Below are positions 59,844 through 64,000 of a stretch of 64,000 bases of DNA, in pieces. This DNA comes from Streptomyces sp. ATexAB-D23 (lineage in GTDB: Bacteria > Actinomycetota > Actinomycetes > Streptomycetales > Streptomycetaceae). Each line of letters begins with the position of its first letter. Within the stretch, counting starts at the first letter, position 1. The stretch lies in the NCBI RefSeq assembly GCF_000373645.1, contig NZ_KB892001.1, positions 314,441 through 378,440 on the forward strand. Direction: 5' to 3'. A program made the position numbers and the translations under genes. The notes beneath the pieces are model-generated. The model did not search any database and was not told where the DNA came from. It saw only the letters and a list, made by a program, of their open reading frames with translations.

Positions 59844-61303
59844 GGTCCGTGCGGGCCAGGGCCGCGCTCGGCGCCACCGTCGTCGTCGCCCTCGCGCTGG
59901 GCGCCGCCGGGCTCGCCGTCCTGCTCGTCCTGCGCGCCAACCTCACCGACCAGGCGGGCCTCCAGGCCGAGGTCGTCGCCCGCGAGGTCGCCGGGCAGCT
60001 GGCCCTCGACGTGCCGTACGACAAGCTGGAGACGGGGGACGAGGAGGAGCACCCGGTCCAGGTGACCGACGAGGACGGGCGCGTGGTGGCCGTCTCCGAG
60101 GACCTGGAGGCGATCTCCGGCACCGGCACCGACCGGGTCACCCCGCAGCGCCCGCCCGCCCCTTCGGCGGCCGGGGACGAGGACGACGACCGGGACGACA
60201 GTGACGACCGCGACGACGACCGCGACGACGATGACGACCCGGGCCGGGGCGAAGTGTCCACGGACGAGCCGGACTTCAGCAACGGCACCGCGACCGTGGA
60301 CGGCGACCGCGCCGACTACCGGTTCGCCTCGGTCGAGGCGACGGACTCGGCGGGCCGCACCCTGACCGTCCACGCGGGCGCCCCGCTCGCCGCCGAGCAG
60401 CGGGCCGTGCGCAGCGTGCGCTCCGCGATGCTGGCCGGGCTGCCCGTCGTGCTCCTCGTGGTCGCCTCGGTGACCTGGCTGGTGACCCGGCGGGCGCTGC
60501 GCCCCGTCGAGGGCATCCGCCGCGAGATGGCCGCGATCACCGCGTCGAAGGACCTGGGCAGGAGGGTCCCGGAGCCGGACTCCCGCGACGAGATCGCCCG
60601 CCTGGCCCGGACGACCAACGAGACGCTCACCGCGCTCGAAGCCTCCGTCGACCGCCAGCGGCGCTTCGTCGCCGACGCCTCGCACGAGCTGCGCAGCCCG
60701 ATCGCCTCGCTGCGCACCCAGCTGGAGGTGGCCGCCGCCCACCCCGGACTGCTGGACCTGCCGGGCGCGGTCGCCGACACCGTACGCCTCCAGACGCTCG
60801 CCGCCGACCTGCTGCTGCTGGCCAGGCTCGACGCGGGGGAGGGGCCGGCGCGGACCCGGCTGGACCTGGGGGCCCTGATCCGCGAGGAGGTGTCCCAGCG
60901 CGGCGGCGACCGCGTCCCCGTCACGGTGTCCGTGCCGGAGTCCGGCGGTCCGGAGGTGGCGGGTTCGCGCGGTCAACTGGCCCGCGTCGTCGCCAACCTC
61001 CTGGACAACGCCCAGCGTCACGCGGCCCGTTCGGTGACCGTCGGCGTGCACCGGGAGGGCGGCGGCGTGGTCGTCGTGGTCACCGACGACGGTGCGGGGG
61101 TGCCGGAAGCGGAACGCGAGCGCGTCTTCGAACGGTTCGTACGCCTCGACGACGCCCGCACCCGTGACGAGGGAGGCGCGGGCCTGGGCCTCGCCATCGC
61201 CCGCGACGTGGCCGCCCGCCACGGCGGCCGGCTCACCGTCACCGATGCCCCGGAGGGCGGCGCCCGCTTCGAACTGCGGCTGCCGGGCACGGGGCCGGGC
61301 TGA
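59840..61303 (+). CDS. Sensor histidine kinase with Asp-rich extracellular loop
   Basis: 487 residues. Two membrane helices (AALGATVVVALALGAAGLAVL at ~8-30; LAGLPVVLLVVASVTWLV at ~200-218) enclose the sensor region. This region contains a run of about 24 residues, nearly all Asp with a few Arg and Ser (DDDRDDSDDRDDD...). A HAMP-like linker follows, then the HisKA domain with H282 in ADASHELRSPI and a HATPase domain (LLDNAQRHA, VTDDGAGVP, GAGLGLAIA). GTG 59840 overlaps the regulator stop. The acidic loop suggests sensing of cations or cationic peptides, as in PhoQ; that is inference. Confidence 0.93.
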   Translation: MRSVRARAALGATVVVALALGAAGLAVLLVLRANLTDQAGLQAEVVAREVAGQLALDVPYDKLETGDEEEHPVQVTDEDGRVVAVSEDLEAISGTGTDRVTPQRPPAPSAAGDEDDDRDDSDDRDDDRDDDDDPGRGEVSTDEPDFSNGTATVDGDRADYRFASVEATDSAGRTLTVHAGAPLAAEQRAVRSVRSAMLAGLPVVLLVVASVTWLVTRRALRPVEGIRREMAAITASKDLGRRVPEPDSRDEIARLARTTNETLTALEASVDRQRRFVADASHELRSPIASLRTQLEVAAAHPGLLDLPGAVADTVRLQTLAADLLLLARLDAGEGPARTRLDLGALIREEVSQRGGDRVPVTVSVPESGGPEVAGSRGQLARVVANLLDNAQRHAARSVTVGVHREGGGVVVVVTDDGAGVPEAERERVFERFVRLDDARTRDEGGAGLGLAIARDVAARHGGRLTVTDAPEGGARFELRLPGTGPG

Positions 61304-61356
61304 CCTCGCGGAGAGCGGCCGCGCGGACCGGACCGGCCGGCGCCCGCTTCTCTTTG

Positions 61357-61368
61357 TTCAACGTTGAA
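61357..61368. promoter_or_regulatory. Perfect palindrome TTCAACGTTGAA upstream of the secreted-protein gene
   Basis: 12-bp perfect palindrome 77 bp before the start of the next gene, in an AT-richer promoter-like patch. The half-site TTCAAC recurs on the minus strand just upstream of the nearby marR gene (TTCAACTTCTTAGG, within 62674-62697). It is therefore a candidate operator for that regulator. A further 6-bp inverted repeat TCACCG / CGGTGA is at 61381-61403. Confidence 0.5.
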
Positions 61369-61444
61369 GGTCCATTACCATCACCGTTTGTTCACATCGG
61401 TGAAGTCGTGGGTCGCCCGTCGCGGCCCGGCTGGGGAGTGGAAT

Positions 61445-61975
61445 ATGGGCGCACGTGGCATACCCGGACGCGGCAGGCTGGGCGCGCTGACCGGGGCGGC
61501 GGTGCTGGCGGTCTCCGTCATGACCACGATGCCGGCACTCGCCGACGAGTCCCCGAGGGGACTCCGGGAGGTGACGCTGCCGCCCGGCACGGAGATCGTC
61601 ATGGCCACGCCCGTGGCGGCGGGCACGGGGACTTCGGCGCCGGCCTCGGCCGACGCGGGCGGACTGCCCGCCGAGTGTCTGGGCGTGACCGCCACCTACG
61701 GCGCCGTCGGCTGCTTCCAGCACTACGGCGACACGGTGTGGTCGGCCGACACGCAGGCGGACGGGATGTCCTCCGCCGTGGGGGTCTACACCGACTACGG
61801 GCGTGAGCCCGCCGTGTGCGTCAACCCGCGCGGCGCGGGCACCATGGCCACGTGTAAGTACGACTACTGGGAGAAAGGGAACGTGCAACTGCTCGTCATG
61901 CGGTACGACGGCGACACCGGCACGTTCTACCAGCCCCAGGCGCGGTCCAGCTGGCTTCCGGTCGACGGCAAGTGA
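61445..61975 (+). CDS. Small secreted protein of unknown function
   Basis: 176 residues. A signal peptide (R-rich start, LGALTGAAVLAVSVMTTMPALA, cleavage after ALA near residue 34) is followed by a Thr/Ala/Pro-rich stretch and a ~100-residue domain. The domain has four Cys (AECLG, GCFQ, AVCVN, ATCKY), likely two disulfides, and conserved aromatic residues. I recognise no family. ATG 61445 has GGGGAG upstream. Possible control by the MarR protein encoded downstream is suggested by shared operator half-sites. Confidence 0.8.
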   Translation: MGARGIPGRGRLGALTGAAVLAVSVMTTMPALADESPRGLREVTLPPGTEIVMATPVAAGTGTSAPASADAGGLPAECLGVTATYGAVGCFQHYGDTVWSADTQADGMSSAVGVYTDYGREPAVCVNPRGAGTMATCKYDYWEKGNVQLLVMRYDGDTGTFYQPQARSSWLPVDGK

Positions 61976-62052
61976 CGTGCCGCGGGCGCCGGTGGGCGGG
62001 GCCGCCCGCGCCGGGTGACGCGTGCGGCCTGCCACGGCACCAGGTGTATTGC

Positions 62053-62206
62053 CCTGTCCGGCGGATCTTCGCGGGCCCGCGACGCACTCTCGCCGCACGC
62101 CCGAATCACCCGAGTACGTCCAGCACGAGGGCGATTCGGGCGCACGCCGATAGCACGCACCGGACGCCGCGGGCTGATCCACGAAGATCCGCCGGACAGG
62201 CCCTAG
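62053..62206. repeat. MITE-like element D (19-bp perfect inner inverted repeats)
   Basis: CCTGTCCGGCGGATCTTCG (62053-62071) and its complement (62182-62200) form a perfect 19-bp inverted repeat. The right end continues CCCTAG (to 62206), while the left outer end is eroded. The core (62099-62133) has CCCGAGTACGTCCAGCAC, matching element C (CCCGAATACATCCAGTAT) and the complement of element B. CTA at 62203-62205 is the TAG stop codon of marR. It fills the convergent gap 61976-62202. Confidence 0.9.
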
Positions 62207-62673
62207 CCCCGCTGTCCCCGCAGGTGCTCGGCGACCGGGGTGAGGGCCGCGTGCAGTTCGGCCAGGGCGTCCGGGGTGAGCAGGTCCATGAAGTGTTTGC
62301 GGACCGAGGCGACGTGGTGGGGGGCCACCTTCCGCATCGTCTCCGCGCCCTCGTCGGTGAGCACCGCGAACAGGCCGCGGCGGTCCGACTCGCAGTGCTC
62401 CCGGCGGACCAGGCCCGTGCTCTCCATGCGGGTGATCTGGTGCGAGAGCCGGCTCTTGGACTGGAGGGTGGCGCCCGCGAGGTCGCTCATCCGCATCCGC
62501 CGGTCCGGCGACTCCGAGAGGTTCACGAGGATCTCGTAGTCGTTGTTGGTCAGGCCGAACGGCTGGAGGTCCTTCTCCAGCTGGTGCATCAGCAGCCTGC
62601 TGACGTCCAGATGGGTGCGCCAGGCGCACTGCTCGGCGTCGCTCAGCCAGCGGGTGGCCGTCTCGGTCTCCAT
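62203..62673 (-). CDS. MarR-family transcriptional regulator
   Basis: 156 residues forming a winged-helix dimer. LTNNDYEILVNLSESP, the recognition helix LQSKSRLSHQITRMESTGLV, and the wing REHCESDRRGLFAVLTDEG are MarR marks. ATG 62673 is the start. TTCAACTTCTTAGGTAG immediately upstream is a candidate site for self-repression. Its stop codon lies in element D. The neighbouring secreted-protein gene is a likely target; the ligand is unknown. Confidence 0.93.
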   Translation of the reverse strand: METETATRWLSDAEQCAWRTHLDVSRLLMHQLEKDLQPFGLTNNDYEILVNLSESPDRRMRMSDLAGATLQSKSRLSHQITRMESTGLVRREHCESDRRGLFAVLTDEGAETMRKVAPHHVASVRKHFMDLLTPDALAELHAALTPVAEHLRGQRG

Positions 62674-62844
62674 GTATGGATTCTACCTAAGAAGTTGAAA
62701 GCCGGACGAAGTGTGGGGGTGTGACACCCGGCACGGCATGGGCCGTGCCGGGGCGCAGACGTTCGATGTCACACTCCGCAGACTACCGTTCACCAAACGA
62801 AGCGACGCCGGAGGTCCCGGGCCGCGGGGTCCACGGGGCGAGGA

Positions 62845-63552
62845 TCAGTGTTGACCCCCGCCGCCCGGCACCCCGGGTTGCAGTGGCACCGCCCCCACCG
62901 GCTGATCCGTCATCAGCGCCTCCGACGACTGGAGCAGCACCGTACCCGCGCCCACGAACTCGAACTGGTGCTCCTCGCCGGACGCCCCGCCGATCCCCGT
63001 GAGCGCGCGCAGCCCCCCTATGACACCGGTCATGTAGCCGTGGTCGTAGTGGTGGCACGGCGAGGGGCAGTCCGCCCAGCCCACCAGCGCCTGCGGGTCG
63101 ACCCGCAGCGGCGGCTCCATGAAGACCACCGGACCGTTGGAGGCGGCGACGAACTTCCCCGTACCGATCAGCGTCAGGAACCCCGGCACGATCGACTGCT
63201 TCAGCGCCAGCGACGGCTGGTAGGCCAGCAGGTTGCCGGAGCGGATCGTCAGGTTCCCGTCGTCCAGGTCGTAGGAGTTCACATCGAACGCCCGGTCCGC
63301 GAGCAGCATCTTGCCGCTGCCCTCGGCCACCACCCAGTCGCTCGCGTGCAGCGGCGAGTGGAAGCTCGACCGGACCAGCCGCTCGAAGCGGCCGTGCCCG
63401 ATGCCGTCGAAGCCGATCTGCCCGTAGTAGGCGATCATCTTGCCCTTCTGAAGGAACCACTGGCTCCCCTTGAGCTCCACGCAGAAGGTGTACGAGTTGA
63501 CGTTGTCGTCCGACGGCAGCGTCATCGGGTCGAAGACCACGGGGCCGTTCAC
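62845..63552 (-). CDS. AIM24-family protein
   Basis: 235 residues forming a beta-rich AIM24/TIGR00266-type fold. Typical strands include FLQKGKMIAYYGQIGFDGIG, GSGKMLLADRAFDVN, FVAASNGPVVF and a final FEFVGAGTVLLQSSE. It ends with a Gly/Pro-rich tail. GTG 63552 overlaps the stop of the next AIM24 gene upstream (GTGA-type overlap), so both are in one operon. Bacterial function is unknown; mitochondrial AIM24 is linked to inner-membrane organisation. Confidence 0.88.
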   Translation of the reverse strand: MNGPVVFDPMTLPSDDNVNSYTFCVELKGSQWFLQKGKMIAYYGQIGFDGIGHGRFERLVRSSFHSPLHASDWVVAEGSGKMLLADRAFDVNSYDLDDGNLTIRSGNLLAYQPSLALKQSIVPGFLTLIGTGKFVAASNGPVVFMEPPLRVDPQALVGWADCPSPCHHYDHGYMTGVIGGLRALTGIGGASGEEHQFEFVGAGTVLLQSSEALMTDQPVGAVPLQPGVPGGGGQH

Positions 63553-64000
63553 AGCTTCTCCTCCGACGCCTGGACGTACACCGCACCATTGCCGCTCAGC
63601 TCCAGCTGGAACCCCTCGCCCGAGCCGCGCCCCACCATCTCGCGCCAGCCGATCGCGGTCGAGAGCTTGTTGCGCACCTCGCCGTGGTGGGCGACGTACG
63701 CCTGCGGGTCCACGTGCACGTCGCGGCCCGGGGCGATCGGCAGCTCGATGACCCCGCCGTGCGCCATCACCGCCACCGCGCCGTGCCCGGTGAGCGTCGT
63801 GGTGAACAGGCCCTGGCCGGTCACCTGCCCGCGCACCATGCCCATCACCCCGCCCTGCGAGCCCATGAACATCGTGCCCTGCTGGAGCGTCCCGTCGAAG
63901 GCGAGCAGCCGGTCCGCCTCCACGTACAGCGTGTCCCCGGACAGGTTGATCACCTGGATGTGGTGGCCGCCGTGGCCGAACATCACCGTGCCGTTCCCCT
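63549..64000 (-). CDS. AIM24-family protein (partial, cut by window edge)
   Basis: About 150 C-terminal residues. The frame stays open beyond 63986 to the right edge, reading GNGTVMFGHGGHH, so the start lies outside the window. AIM24-type strands include LYVEADRLLAFDG, TGQGLFTTTLTGHGAVAVMAHGG and FQLELSGNGAVYVQASEEKL. It is paralogous to the following gene, and their ends overlap by 4 bp. Confidence 0.85.
   Translation of the reverse strand, partial: GNGTVMFGHGGHHIQVINLSGDTLYVEADRLLAFDGTLQQGTMFMGSQGGVMGMVRGQVTGQGLFTTTLTGHGAVAVMAHGGVIELPIAPGRDVHVDPQAYVAHHGEVRNKLSTAIGWREMVGRGSGEGFQLELSGNGAVYVQASEEKL

Overview
This window is chromosomal DNA from a Streptomyces species or very close relative. 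It shows very high GC with strong third-position GC bias, many GTG and TTG starts, the polar-growth coiled-coil genes filP and scy, and the NucS mismatch endonuclease. From memory, the gene order is that of the conserved core of the Streptomyces chromosome (the lysA-hom-thrC-thrB-rho, atp and scy/filP neighbourhoods of S. coelicolor). No database was consulted.

Layout. 1-1.1 kb: end of a DUF234-type ATPase, a tRNA-Arg(CCG) and a single-domain response regulator. 1.1-7.5 kb: an ArgS-like protein without a catalytic domain, then lysA, hom, thrC and thrB (lysine and threonine biosynthesis from aspartate). 7.9-16.9 kb: rho, an LCP cell-wall ligase, rpmE, prfA, prmC, tsaC/sua5, a phosphatase-like protein without its catalytic cysteine, and a WecA-like glycosyltransferase. 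17.1-24.9 kb: the complete ATP synthase operon atpIBEFHAGDC. 25-30.6 kb: a DUF2550 protein, then a secreted chitinase with its two-component system chiSR and a textbook direct-repeat chitinase promoter. 30.6-35.4 kb: cobalamin adenosyltransferase, a drug-type ABC exporter with a divergent TetR regulator, 3-hydroxybutyryl-CoA dehydrogenase and a STAS protein. 35.7-41.3 kb: a membrane-anchored STAND-like ATPase, nucS, a small conserved protein, a luciferase-like oxidoreductase and a zinc-ribbon protein. 41.4-45.4 kb: two tandem paralogous ABC-2 systems. 45.5-50.4 kb: filP and scy. 50.7-53.4 kb: methylmalonyl-CoA epimerase, thiolase and meaB. 53.7-58.4 kb: two consecutive membrane Ser/Thr kinases with repeat-type sensor domains. 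58.5-61.3 kb: a PepSY protein divergent from an OmpR-type two-component system with an Asp-rich sensor loop. 61.4-64 kb: a secreted protein, a MarR regulator and two AIM24-family genes, the last cut by the window edge.

The most unusual content is non-coding. Four MITE-like elements (30.5, 31.2, 32.2 and 62.1 kb) lie against gene ends. Three of them share an internal core but carry different, internally complementary arms, and several supply the stop codon of the adjacent gene. Two unrelated tandem arrays (65-bp units after the DUF2550 gene, 14-bp units after meaB) also begin inside the stop codon of the preceding gene. The atp operon is preceded by a nested palindrome with two mutually exclusive pairings. 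Most genes are ordinary conserved housekeeping genes, and I do not see a phage, plasmid, CRISPR or obvious defence island here.
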